Origin: a virus
DNA: 55,867 nucleotides
IMG/VR virus record: IMGVR_UViG_3300033149_001784
Coordinates: 1-55,867 of that record
Direction: 5' to 3' (one strand)
Shown here: positions 45,020 through 53,267 of the stretch, in pieces
How the letters are laid out: each line of letters begins with the position of its first letter
Position numbering within the stretch: position 1 is the stretch's first letter
Notes under the pieces: model-generated
The model's input: only the letters and a program-made list of their open reading frames with translations
Databases searched by the model: none
Told to the model about the DNA's origin: nothing
Translations under genes and position numbers: made by a program

Positions 45020-45348
45020 TATTCTTCCTCAATAAAATTAGGTAACAATATAGTACCCAACCGTAGCTCAGGATGTCCCTCTTGCTTTATAATACCTTTC
45101 AACCACTGAACACCGTGAAGTATTTCTGTCATATAGAACAGCTTAGAATTGGTAAACTTACCATCGCTTACTATCATGTAAATACCAGTTAATAACATAC
45201 GGTCAAGAGTACCAAATACACCATCAACAACTGCAACACATTCTTCCTCTTGGTTTATCCTAAATTCACATTGTTCATAGGAAATTTGCTCACCATCTCT
45301 CCAAATTACAGTATGCTGATAACTACCATCACCCTCTATTCTATACAT
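45019..45348 (-). CDS. Hypothetical protein, 109 aa
   Basis: Beta-rich N-terminal half (GDGSYQHTVIWRDGEQISYE) and a helix near the end. The start and stop each share one or more bases with neighbours, showing strong coupling. No family recognised. Confidence 0.6.
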   Translation of the reverse strand: MYRIEGDGSYQHTVIWRDGEQISYEQCEFRINQEEECVAVVDGVFGTLDRMLLTGIYMIVSDGKFTNSKLFYMTEILHGVQWLKGIIKQEGHPELRLGTILLPNFIEEE

Positions 45349-46403
45349 TATATCTCCATCCTCACTCCTGTGAAGACATTTGGTGTATACCTCTCTGTTG
45401 GGAACACATACTCTCTAGTAAGATTAAAGTCAGTAACCCCATTTTTTTGAACCACAACAACATATCCATTAGTCTGAGGTTTACTATAAAACCCCATAAC
45501 AGCATAATCTGGAACTCTGCAAAGACATCCACTTTCCATTACCTTCAGATTACCACTTCTGTAAGTTGCACCTACCATATGAGTATGAGACTCTATTACA
45601 AGACGGAAGTCACGTAAACTTAACGTATCTTTCCATTCATCAAGGAAACTTCTAACATTCATTGCCGCCTTCAAATCAACTTTTGAGAAGAACTCTGCAT
45701 GAGCAAATACAGCATCATTTATCTGTAAAACAGGTGTCTCAGACACTATAATATTGGGGAAAGGTTTCGCTAACAGCTTCAGGATACTGCCTTTAACCAA
45801 CCACAGTAAGGATGGTGGAACACCTTTCATGAAAGCCTTATCTATCCTTTTGTCATGATTGCCCGATGTGACAATAACTAAGGGAAAGTTCTCACTCAGG
45901 GTTTCAAAATACCTAACCGCATTGTCTATCTCTACCTCAAAAGGAACGCTTAGATTCTTATTAAACCTTGAAATAGAGTAGCAATCAATGACTTCAGTTG
46001 TTAGTACAACATCCGCAGACGCATTTCTATTCATAGCAATCTGTATCTGGTCATCACACTGAAATGGGATATGGGGGTCACCAAGATGCAGAATTTTTAA
46101 GTTTTCCTTTGGTAGTTCTAGGTACATTTGATTCGGTTGAAGCTCAAGTACCTTATCTGGTTCATCCTCAATACCTTCTATGATGTCCTTGTAAGCGGAA
46201 TAGTATGGCATCCTATTTGGTATTGGTCTATCAAGAAGTGACCTCACACTAAGCCGCAAAATTTTATTATGAACAGCATCTCTAGAAAACTCTTCCCCGA
46301 ACTCTTCAGTCATTATCTTAGCTATTTGACTTTCGCTGTATCTTTCGGGGTCACAAACAAGTTCGGTCAAACGTCTTGACTTGTCAAAAATCCAATCAAT
46401 CAT
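45348..46403 (-). CDS. Metallophosphoesterase with GcrA-like helix-turn-helix
   Basis: ATG 46403 overlaps the stop of the small upstream ORF. Residues of about 10-45 (RYSESQIAKIMTEEFGEEFS then RDAVHNKILRL) resemble the GcrA-type DNA-binding helix-turn-helix. The phosphoesterase carries LHLGDPHIPF, VTSGNHDKR, FAHAEFF and ESHTHMVGA, plus a diverged GD motif (TTEVIDCY). Phosphodiesterase acting on DNA is plausible. Confidence 0.75.
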   Translation of the reverse strand: MIDWIFDKSRRLTELVCDPERYSESQIAKIMTEEFGEEFSRDAVHNKILRLSVRSLLDRPIPNRMPYYSAYKDIIEGIEDEPDKVLELQPNQMYLELPKENLKILHLGDPHIPFQCDDQIQIAMNRNASADVVLTTEVIDCYSISRFNKNLSVPFEVEIDNAVRYFETLSENFPLVIVTSGNHDKRIDKAFMKGVPPSLLWLVKGSILKLLAKPFPNIIVSETPVLQINDAVFAHAEFFSKVDLKAAMNVRSFLDEWKDTLSLRDFRLVIESHTHMVGATYRSGNLKVMESGCLCRVPDYAVMGFYSKPQTNGYVVVVQKNGVTDFNLTREYVFPTERYTPNVFTGVRMEI

Positions 46404-46576
46404 ACACTTTCTTCTCCTCTGTGTTTCGGGCATTTACGCCACAACCTATACGACTCCTGCCTACACCTACTCGCAACTCTCTTGTCACAAATAATTAAAT
46501 CAGCATAATAACAATTTACTGCTCTACGTTCCTCTTCTTCCTTTGTGAACAAATTATAGAAGCGATTTCTTCGCAT
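46400..46576 (-). CDS. Small basic Cys-containing protein, 58 aa
   Basis: ATG frame MRRNRFYNLFTKEEEERRAV then CDKRVASRCRQESYRLW and CPKHRG. Not homologous to the Cys3 family but with four cysteines. Stop overlaps the next ATG (ATGA). Confidence 0.55.
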   Translation of the reverse strand: MRRNRFYNLFTKEEEERRAVNCYYADLIICDKRVASRCRQESYRLWRKCPKHRGEESV

Positions 46577-46578
46577 TA

Positions 46579-47196
46579 TTATTCTAATACTCCCACATCT
46601 TCAAATAGAACGGGTAACTTCTTCCTGAACTCTAATAAAAGTATATACATAAGTTGCCGCATTTGCGGATGACAATTTGGTTGCGTTCTCAAACCAAGAA
46701 CATGTCTCCACTCTCTGATATTCATAGTAGTTGCAATTTCAGTCTTTAGGGAATTAGGTAATACGCTTCTAGCCTCTTGAGGTGTTGCTCCTAGCTTAAT
46801 TAGTTTATTGTATCTAATCTCAGCTTCCTGCATTGCTCTATACCACAGTCCCCATTCCAGTGAACCCTCGTCCCAAAAAAGAGGACGGATAAACATTACA
46901 CCCTTTTTACTGTAATTACAGTATCTCGTTGACTCTTGAGTATAAGAAGCTATACGATGTCTAACGAGTTCATGTGTCACACCTCTATCACATATAAACT
47001 TTACTGTGATATTAGTATGCTCTAAAACACTACCGTGTCCCGATTTAATTATACTACGAATAAACTTCTCCGCAGAACCTTTAGTAATTTTATCCTCTGA
47101 CTTATAAGCAGTCCTACCGCACAACTCAAGCTTGGTGATAATTTGCAACTCATTTATATCGTCAATAATCTCAACAGATGGTTCTATAATCTCCAT
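46579..47196 (-). CDS. thyX: Flavin-dependent thymidylate synthase
   Basis: 205 residues. The ThyX motif is RHRIASYTQESTR (about 79-91, RHRxxSxxxxSxR) with SGHGSVLEH before it and IREWRHVLGLRT after. It makes dTMP from dUMP using FAD and methylenetetrahydrofolate, and pairs with the dCMP deaminase in this operon. Confidence 0.95.
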   Translation of the reverse strand: MEIIEPSVEIIDDINELQIITKLELCGRTAYKSEDKITKGSAEKFIRSIIKSGHGSVLEHTNITVKFICDRGVTHELVRHRIASYTQESTRYCNYSKKGVMFIRPLFWDEGSLEWGLWYRAMQEAEIRYNKLIKLGATPQEARSVLPNSLKTEIATTMNIREWRHVLGLRTQPNCHPQMRQLMYILLLEFRKKLPVLFEDVGVLE

Positions 47197-47672
47197 TATT
47201 CGTCCTTCCTTGTTTTAATTCCTTTTTGCCACATAACCAACTCTCTTTTTAGCTCTTCTAATTCCTCATATACATTATTAGCCTCACGCAGAACTCTCTC
47301 CATTACTGGAAATGGGATTACGACCATCTTACTCATACCATTCTGTTGAGTGAACTTAAACTTAAAAGCAAAAGCGGGATAAAAATCTAAAGATTTCGCT
47401 TGTGTTATATGCTTATCAAACCATTTCCGTTCAATACGCATTGATTTTCTTTCTTGACCTTTATCACTATAACCATGCTTACACTCTAAGTGTATTTCTG
47501 AGTCAAGCCAAGGTAACATCCATCTAACATCCCCTGCCAACTCGGATATTCCCTCTGCTGTACCAATTGCTCCAGACCTCTCTATTCTTCTGCCATAAAT
47601 TTTCCCCTTGGGGGAAACACCCGCTAAAGCCGCAGTTTCACGTTCAAATACTTTACCCTTTTTAACTGCCAC
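47196..47672 (-). CDS. PD-(D/E)XK nuclease, Holliday-junction-resolvase-like
   Basis: GTG at 47672 with AAGGAGC upstream is the likely start; the longer frame overlaps the helicase. GKVFERETAALAGV, ...AGDVRWML, EIHLECKHGYSDKG (E-x-K active site) and HITQAKSLDFYPAFAFKFK fit phage resolvase-like nucleases. Between helicase and ThyX. Confidence 0.72.
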   Translation of the reverse strand: MAVKKGKVFERETAALAGVSPKGKIYGRRIERSGAIGTAEGISELAGDVRWMLPWLDSEIHLECKHGYSDKGQERKSMRIERKWFDKHITQAKSLDFYPAFAFKFKFTQQNGMSKMVVIPFPVMERVLREANNVYEELEELKRELVMWQKGIKTRKDE

Positions 47673-49215
47673 TACCTTGCTCCTTCTTAATCTGCTCTGC
47701 AACTGACTGTTCTGTTGGTCTACTCTCATCAGGTATACTATTATCATAGTCACCAATAAGTGTCCCCTGATCTTCTTTACCACTTTCTGGAATATCATTT
47801 TCAGTAAACTTGAGATAATCTTCCCAAAAAGTCAGGGCAACATTATCGGTAAGTGGACCGTGCCTATTTTTAGCTATTTTATACCACCCCTTATTTCTCT
47901 CACCATGTGTAGTTAGACTCAGCCTGTGCAATAAGATAACACAATCTGCCATGTTCTCGATGTCACCACTCTCCTTTAAATCTTCCTTCGTAGGCTCTCT
48001 ACTATCATCAAAACGCCTAAACTGACTTAATACTATAAATGCGATGTCATTATCCTTTGCAAAAGCACAGAACCTTCTCATTATGTCAGTAATAGCTCTC
48101 CTGGTATCTCCTACATAATCTAAATCTTGTAGGTAATCAACCACTACAACATCCACAATATGGTTTAATAAATGTTTCTTGATACTGCTCAAAATAAAAC
48201 TACAACTCTGATTTCCCCTATCTTCTACATAAAGATTTTGTGCTTTTTTAAGTAATTTATCCTGAATTACGCCATATCTAGTGTTATCCTCATCTGTAAT
48301 AGCACCATCGTTCCACCTCTCTATTGATACTTTTGCCTCTCCACACATCAACCTATCAATGTATTCTCTTCTATCAAGTTCGGGGGTGAACAATAGGAGT
48401 TTCACATCATCCAGTATCATCTTAGTTATTATATTGGACACAAGTACGCTTTTACCAATATTAGTACTAGCCCCTATGACAGTTACATGTTTCTTACTAA
48501 TTGCTCTATCCCTATTTAACCAGTAAAAACCAGTTTCCATCCCCTTATACTTTTGGGGGTTATTTCTCCTATCCATATAACGCTCATAAGCATCTGGTAT
48601 AAGAACACCCAAAGAAATAAGACCACCACGCTCAACGGCACGGTCACTTACGACTTGTTCCAAGTCAGACAAATCAGTAATAAGTGCAGATTCATCATAC
48701 TTTTTCTGACCACCAATCTTACGTGTTATCTCTTGAACCTTTGCTAACTTCCATTGCTTATGTATTATTTCAACATAACCTTGAGCAACGTTTAAATCAA
48801 TAACTGCTGGACAACACTCTATTATCTCAGACAACTTAGAAAGTCCACCCACAAAACTAAGAACGGTCTGACCATCTGGCATCGTCTCTCCCTCAAGTTT
48901 GTCAACAACAAAGTCATAAGTACAAGCACTTCTCTCAAGCCTAACATTATAAATTAAGGGAAATATAATCCTATTTTTACGCTTAGAAAAATGAGTTTCA
49001 TTTAAACCACTTTTAATTATGTACTCTGCAACATCATCATCTAGTATAAACATGGCAAGGAGAGCCTCTTCCGCATTCTCATAAGAAACTGGAAGCCTCC
49101 CATCATCAGCAGTTCTAATTACAGAAGCAGTATTACCAAATAGTATATCCTCATTCTCTGTTTTAAGGTCAATCTCGTCAATCTGCTCTTGAGTTAATTG
49201 TATCTCATTTACCAT
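47662..49215 (-). CDS. dnaB: Replicative DnaB-type helicase
   Basis: 517 residues. An N-terminal DnaB-N-like helical domain; GASTNIGKS (Walker A, 248-256), LFTPELDRREYIDR, VVVVDYLQDL (Walker B), IVLSQFRR (sensor) and the C-terminal RecA-like fold. It overlaps both neighbours by about 11 nt. Works with the primase and polymerase. Confidence 0.92.
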   Translation of the reverse strand: MVNEIQLTQEQIDEIDLKTENEDILFGNTASVIRTADDGRLPVSYENAEEALLAMFILDDDVAEYIIKSGLNETHFSKRKNRIIFPLIYNVRLERSACTYDFVVDKLEGETMPDGQTVLSFVGGLSKLSEIIECCPAVIDLNVAQGYVEIIHKQWKLAKVQEITRKIGGQKKYDESALITDLSDLEQVVSDRAVERGGLISLGVLIPDAYERYMDRRNNPQKYKGMETGFYWLNRDRAISKKHVTVIGASTNIGKSVLVSNIITKMILDDVKLLLFTPELDRREYIDRLMCGEAKVSIERWNDGAITDEDNTRYGVIQDKLLKKAQNLYVEDRGNQSCSFILSSIKKHLLNHIVDVVVVDYLQDLDYVGDTRRAITDIMRRFCAFAKDNDIAFIVLSQFRRFDDSREPTKEDLKESGDIENMADCVILLHRLSLTTHGERNKGWYKIAKNRHGPLTDNVALTFWEDYLKFTENDIPESGKEDQGTLIGDYDNSIPDESRPTEQSVAEQIKKEQGSGS

Positions 49216-50242
49216 ATTTCGTCCCCTCTCGCTTTAACCACCACCTGGCATCCACCGCACCTTCTATTGCTCTATTAAAAGTTTTCAAATGACCATTAGC
49301 TATCAACGAGTCAACATCAATTTTACCCTTCATGGTATAACTTGCAATTCTTAATATTGCCACCTTCAACTGTGGAATCTCCTTTAATAACATTTTAGTC
49401 ATCAGATAAGCAGGAGAATATATACCAAAAACTCTATCAAAATCTGCCGCTAAAATAACTTCTTTACCTTTAAACAATGATGACCACCTCTTCTGCCATC
49501 CAAAAACACCAGGAGTAGCCACAATAGGGAAACCATGTTGGTGGGCTACAATGGCTTTAAACTCTCCTTCAGTTATTATAATCCTATTACTCGTATCTAT
49601 TATATCATGATTAAAAAGAAAAGTTGCACCTCTTACCACATGACTACCAGACAAACTCGTATAAGTTGGAGTTCTTTCTTTATATTTGTAAGTATCAAGT
49701 ATTCGTCCCCTTAAATCAGTAACTTCCCCACAAACTAAGTATGGAATTGTAATTCTATTAGTTAATGCGGGATAATTATTATAAACAAGACCAGCATCCT
49801 CAGCCAACGGGTTGCTATATTCATCATAAAAATCAGTGGAACAGAACCCCAACTTAAAGTTATCAATTGTCTGTTGTGTTAAACCTCTAGACTTTAAGTA
49901 AGTTGAAGCAGATTGTACCCTGTCTTGATAGTATTTATTACCCAAAGAAGTATAAAGACTTCTCACTTCTTTGACATCAAGCACCTTTTCCTCAACTTCT
50001 ATAACTTCGTACCCCTCTTCAGGAATAATTATACCCCTAGCAGGACAATGTTGACATCTCCACACCAACTTTGCGGTATTAAAATTTGCATCATCACAAC
50101 CACAATGAGGACAAACTCCCAATATCTCATGTTCCCTACGCTGGCGAATCTTTAAATCATCAACCAAAGCAATACTAATGTTCAACGTTCTTTCCATTCC
50201 TGTGTCTCTGACAGGTTCTACATAAACCTGTTTTATTGTCAC
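49205..50242 (-). CDS. DNA primase (zinc finger and TOPRIM)
   Basis: 345 residues. CPHCGCDD...CQHC (C44, C47, C63, C66) is the CHC2-like zinc finger. The TOPRIM domain has IIITEGEFKAIVA (E-G-E at 224-226) and VILAADFD (D-x-D near 266). Synthesises primers for the helicase-polymerase pair. The overlap of 68 nt with the upstream gene makes ATG 50194 a possible alternative start. Confidence 0.87.
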   Translation of the reverse strand: MTIKQVYVEPVRDTGMERTLNISIALVDDLKIRQRREHEILGVCPHCGCDDANFNTAKLVWRCQHCPARGIIIPEEGYEVIEVEEKVLDVKEVRSLYTSLGNKYYQDRVQSASTYLKSRGLTQQTIDNFKLGFCSTDFYDEYSNPLAEDAGLVYNNYPALTNRITIPYLVCGEVTDLRGRILDTYKYKERTPTYTSLSGSHVVRGATFLFNHDIIDTSNRIIITEGEFKAIVAHQHGFPIVATPGVFGWQKRWSSLFKGKEVILAADFDRVFGIYSPAYLMTKMLLKEIPQLKVAILRIASYTMKGKIDVDSLIANGHLKTFNRAIEGAVDARWWLKREGTKYGK

Positions 50243-50687
50243 TACGTATTATATTTCCACATCCACAGCGTCTCCTCTTAAAGTTAAGAGGATTCCACCT
50301 TTCAACCGTCTTATCACTAGCGATTTTTATTGTCTTCGGTGGTTGTGGTGGTGGTTGCATATTAGACCTTATGATAGGATGCTGTGCCTTCCACGTATTA
50401 ATAACAACCACCTTCAAATAGGCAAGAACTTCCCACTTGCTCCTAGTCTTAGGTAATTTAGTTAATGACAACATCGCATCCCACACGGTAGGTGGGTCAG
50501 TCAACTTAATTAAACTCAGAATGTCCTTTTCAGAGATATTGAACTCAGCAATATCAATAAATGCCATATGAAGTTTCTTGATAAGTCCTCGCTTCATATC
50601 ACGTGGCATTGAGTTCCAATCATCACCCAAATTTAACTGTCCCCACCACCATGTTAAACTACGAGCGTTATCTTCAATATCGCCCAT
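50175..50687 (-). CDS. Replication-operon protein with zinc ribbon, possible helicase loader
   Basis: 170 residues: helical N-terminal two thirds (DIEDNARSLTWWWGQLN..., WDAMLSLTKLPK), a proline linker (PPPQPP) and CGCGNIIRSDNKTG...CRTCQRHR, a C-terminal zinc ribbon. Between SSB and primase genes, where phage helicase loaders often lie; that role is an inference. Confidence 0.55.
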   Translation of the reverse strand: MGDIEDNARSLTWWWGQLNLGDDWNSMPRDMKRGLIKKLHMAFIDIAEFNISEKDILSLIKLTDPPTVWDAMLSLTKLPKTRSKWEVLAYLKVVVINTWKAQHPIIRSNMQPPPQPPKTIKIASDKTVERWNPLNFKRRRCGCGNIIRSDNKTGLCRTCQRHRNGKNVEH

Positions 50688-50707
50688 ATTTAGTATCTCC
50701 AGTTAAA

Positions 50708-51478
50708 TTATAAGGTTGACTCCTCATCTTTCTTGGAACTCAGAACAGTGTAATAGTCTTCACCGTTAAGAATTCTCTCAATAGCATCAGCAGATAATGG
50801 TGCAGTAACTTGCTTAATGTCATATAACTTGTCCTTCCAATCTTCACCTACAGCTTCAACTATGTCAATCTCAGTCTTTTGCTTAGGAACACAAGTAGTC
50901 ATTGACTCACTGCCCTTACCCCTTGTATCCAATTTAATATCATAATTTTTAAGGTCACCCAATTCAGGTTCTTCCTCAAACGACTTAAACTGATCTACAA
51001 TTCTCTTACCCTTCTGCATAATTTGAATCTTATTACGAGGTGTTGCTTCTACTTTAGATAAATCTGCACCACACTCACATTCACTTGGGTAAGAACCGCC
51101 ACTCTCGTAATGTTCAGCTTCACAACTAGGACACAATGCAATAGATGTTCTATCAAGAACATTGAAGGTATATAGTTTACGAGCATTTAGAACATCCTTA
51201 GTTTTTGGGTCAGTCTTCTTTTGTCCTCGATTCCAAGCACAGATAGGACAATCATCCCACCCTGGGCACATAAAAGACATCCCCTTTCCCGCATTTGCAT
51301 TGGGGAAGGCGTGATGTCCTTTTGGTACAAAATGTGACCACTGTACTTCTGGTCGAATATCAAGCACTCTAATTACCGTTTGATGGTCACTCGTAACTTT
51401 AATAAAGTCAGAACCGTACCTTGCTCTTGTAGTTGTTCTCTTGCTACTTTCGTCTAAAATTTTGCCAAATTCACTCAT
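50708..51478 (-). CDS. gp32-like single-stranded DNA-binding protein
   Basis: 256 residues. A basic N terminus, then the zinc loop HHAFPNANAGKGMSFMC...DDCPIC embedded in an OB-like domain, as in T4 gp32-type proteins; a second CPSC...CECG ribbon follows; the C terminus is acidic (KKDEESTL). It is expressed first in the replication operon behind P11/P12, fitting an abundant SSB. Confidence 0.75.
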   Translation of the reverse strand: MSEFGKILDESSKRTTTRARYGSDFIKVTSDHQTVIRVLDIRPEVQWSHFVPKGHHAFPNANAGKGMSFMCPGWDDCPICAWNRGQKKTDPKTKDVLNARKLYTFNVLDRTSIALCPSCEAEHYESGGSYPSECECGADLSKVEATPRNKIQIMQKGKRIVDQFKSFEEEPELGDLKNYDIKLDTRGKGSESMTTCVPKQKTEIDIVEAVGEDWKDKLYDIKQVTAPLSADAIERILNGEDYYTVLSSKKDEESTL

Positions 51479-51591
51479 CAGACTCTCCTTTTACTTTTTA
51501 TTATACCACATAATTGGCTAGATGTCAAGCCTTTTCGTGGCTTAGGAATAAGTATTTTTTCTCCGTCTTCTCCCACCCATACCTTTGCCAT
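51478..51591 (-). CDS. Leader-like small protein, 37 aa, spanning promoter P11
   Basis: ATG frame MAKVWVGEDGEKILIPKPRK then GLTSSQLCGI, reading straight through promoter P11. Stop overlaps the SSB ATG (ATGA). From P12 its leader would be about 6 nt. Perhaps a coupling peptide. Confidence 0.5.
   Translation of the reverse strand: MAKVWVGEDGEKILIPKPRKGLTSSQLCGIIKSKRRV
51500..51528 (-). promoter_or_regulatory. Sigma70-type promoter P11
   Basis: TTGACA (51528-51523), 17-nt spacer ending TGTGG, TATAAT (51505-51500). Transcripts would carry SD AGGAG before the SSB gene. Confidence 0.88.
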
Positions 51592-51603
51592 TTCTCTATG
51601 TAT

Positions 51604-51632
51604 ATTATACCACACGATAGGTCAGTTGTCAA
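51604..51632 (-). promoter_or_regulatory. Sigma70-type promoter P12
   Basis: TTGACA (51632-51627), 17-nt spacer ending TGTGG, TATAAT (51609-51604). Tandem with P11, at the head of the replication operon. An AT-rich inverted repeat (TAATATTA twice, 51650-51675) just upstream may terminate the structural genes. Confidence 0.87.
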
Positions 51633-51677
51633 GCCCTAACCATAAGGTTTTATCCTAATATTATGCCAGTAATATTA

Positions 51678-52274
51678 TTAACCTACCCCATCAATTTTGG
51701 CAATACTTGCCCAAGGTACACCATCAACACCAGCAATCGAAGCCGCTAAAATTCTATTTAGTTTAGCAATATTTGGACCCCCATCGCCAGGAGGATTTCC
51801 AAGTTCCACAAAGTATAAGTCAAGGGAGGTATCAATAGCCCAGGAACTACCACTGTCATTAGACCAGACAAAGGCGCCATCACCATAACCTGCATTATTG
51901 TCTTGTCTGAAGTAGAACCAGTTAGGGGTGTCGTCAGCACCAGGAACTTTAACTACTATAGCATACATAGTTTCTGCTGATAATAAAGCCCCTTCTCCAA
52001 GGTCTATAGTTACTATCTCACCAGCGGTATCATCAGTAATTGCACTTCCATTAAAGCTGCCTGAAGCTATAGCACTATTGTCAGGCTTGCTATCAGTAGT
52101 GCCTTGAATCTCTACATTTACAGTACCAGGAGAACCAAGCCTGTAACACTTCAGCTTAACCTGAGTAACGGTATGCTCAATAGCCACAGTAAAGGTCTGT
52201 CCTCTATATCTAACACCACTACTGATATAGGTATAACTATTATCTACCTTATGATTCTGATATTCAGTAACCAT
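51678..52274 (-). CDS. Tail/virion beta-sandwich protein, 198 aa
   Basis: A beta-rich domain (about 20-150; RGQTFTVAIEHTVTQVKLKC, PGTVNVEIQGT, ETMYAIVVKV) like carbohydrate- or anchor-type beta sandwiches attached to virion proteins, and a C-terminal NIAKLNRILAASIAGVDG repeat-like tail. Last gene of the structural operon. Probably a host-surface-binding decoration. Confidence 0.6.
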   Translation of the reverse strand: MVTEYQNHKVDNSYTYISSGVRYRGQTFTVAIEHTVTQVKLKCYRLGSPGTVNVEIQGTTDSKPDNSAIASGSFNGSAITDDTAGEIVTIDLGEGALLSAETMYAIVVKVPGADDTPNWFYFRQDNNAGYGDGAFVWSNDSGSSWAIDTSLDLYFVELGNPPGDGGPNIAKLNRILAASIAGVDGVPWASIAKIDGVG

Positions 52275-52276
52275 AT

Positions 52277-53257
52277 TTAACTCCTCTCTATTACAGTACC
52301 ATCAGGATTAAACCAAATAGCATCAGAAGAATGAGCATAACCCACTCTACGAACAAACTCACCAGCATTACTCGGTGCAACTTGGGACATTTCCCCACTT
52401 ACAGTATGCACAAAAAGTCCACTAGCCACCACCCAACTCCAACTATCATCTCTTATGTAACCTAGAAGTAATAAAGTAATACTGTCATCCTCCACACCTG
52501 ACGCAACTACCAATGACAAATGTCCATCTGTTTGCCCTTCTACTGTTGCAATTGTTTTCTTCCACTTACTATCACTTGCATAATAAACTAATTCACCAAA
52601 TGCCAAGGTTTCACCAGCAATACCACTACACACTAATCCTGCCCAATCGTGGTCGCTTGTTAAGGTCTCTTCAATATTTATTCTTTTAATAAACTCAAGG
52701 GCGGATTCACCAGCATTTACGGCAACAAGTTTCTTAGACGAACCAGTAAAATTAGCAGGAGTATCTGTCAAACCAACAAATGCAGTAGGTGCAAATTCTA
52801 GAGCATCCTCACCAACATTTACCCTAGCAAACTTTCCACCTTGACCCCCATAGCTTGATGGTGTATCTATAAGCTCAAGAAATTCATCACGACCTGAAAC
52901 CACTATGATTTGCCCATCTTCAAATACAGTTATACCATTTAATCCCGAAATTGTAACCGCACCAGTTAAGCCATTCAAGCTGTCCACGTCAAGTATATCT
53001 TCACCAGAGACTACTATCACTTGACCATCTTCAGTTACAGTAACAAGACCTGCACCAGATATTGTTATAATATCAAATAATCCATTTAAAGATATTACTT
53101 GAGCACCAGTGCCACCGACAAAAACACCACCAGACGTTGCATCATCACCAATATACAATGCTTTGGTGTCCGTTGCCCATACTGGTTCACCACTTTCAGG
53201 AACAATACCTAGAATTTCGGTGCGTGTTCCTCTTCTTAAATATATTTTTGTTGCCAT
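52277..53257 (-). CDS. Tail fibre protein, 326 aa
   Basis: MATKIYLRRGTRTEILGIVP then GEPVWATDTKALYIGD is the N-terminal module (LRRGT...GEpgwaTDTk.LyiGdg) of phage fibres and tropism determinants. The middle has repeated SLNGLTGAVTI/FVGLTDTPANFTG blocks typical of trimeric fibre shafts. It follows the larger fibre gene by 10 nt. Confidence 0.78.
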   Translation of the reverse strand: MATKIYLRRGTRTEILGIVPESGEPVWATDTKALYIGDDATSGGVFVGGTGAQVISLNGLFDIITISGAGLVTVTEDGQVIVVSGEDILDVDSLNGLTGAVTISGLNGITVFEDGQIIVVSGRDEFLELIDTPSSYGGQGGKFARVNVGEDALEFAPTAFVGLTDTPANFTGSSKKLVAVNAGESALEFIKRINIEETLTSDHDWAGLVCSGIAGETLAFGELVYYASDSKWKKTIATVEGQTDGHLSLVVASGVEDDSITLLLLGYIRDDSWSWVVASGLFVHTVSGEMSQVAPSNAGEFVRRVGYAHSSDAIWFNPDGTVIERS

Positions 53258-53267
53258 TTTATTTCAC

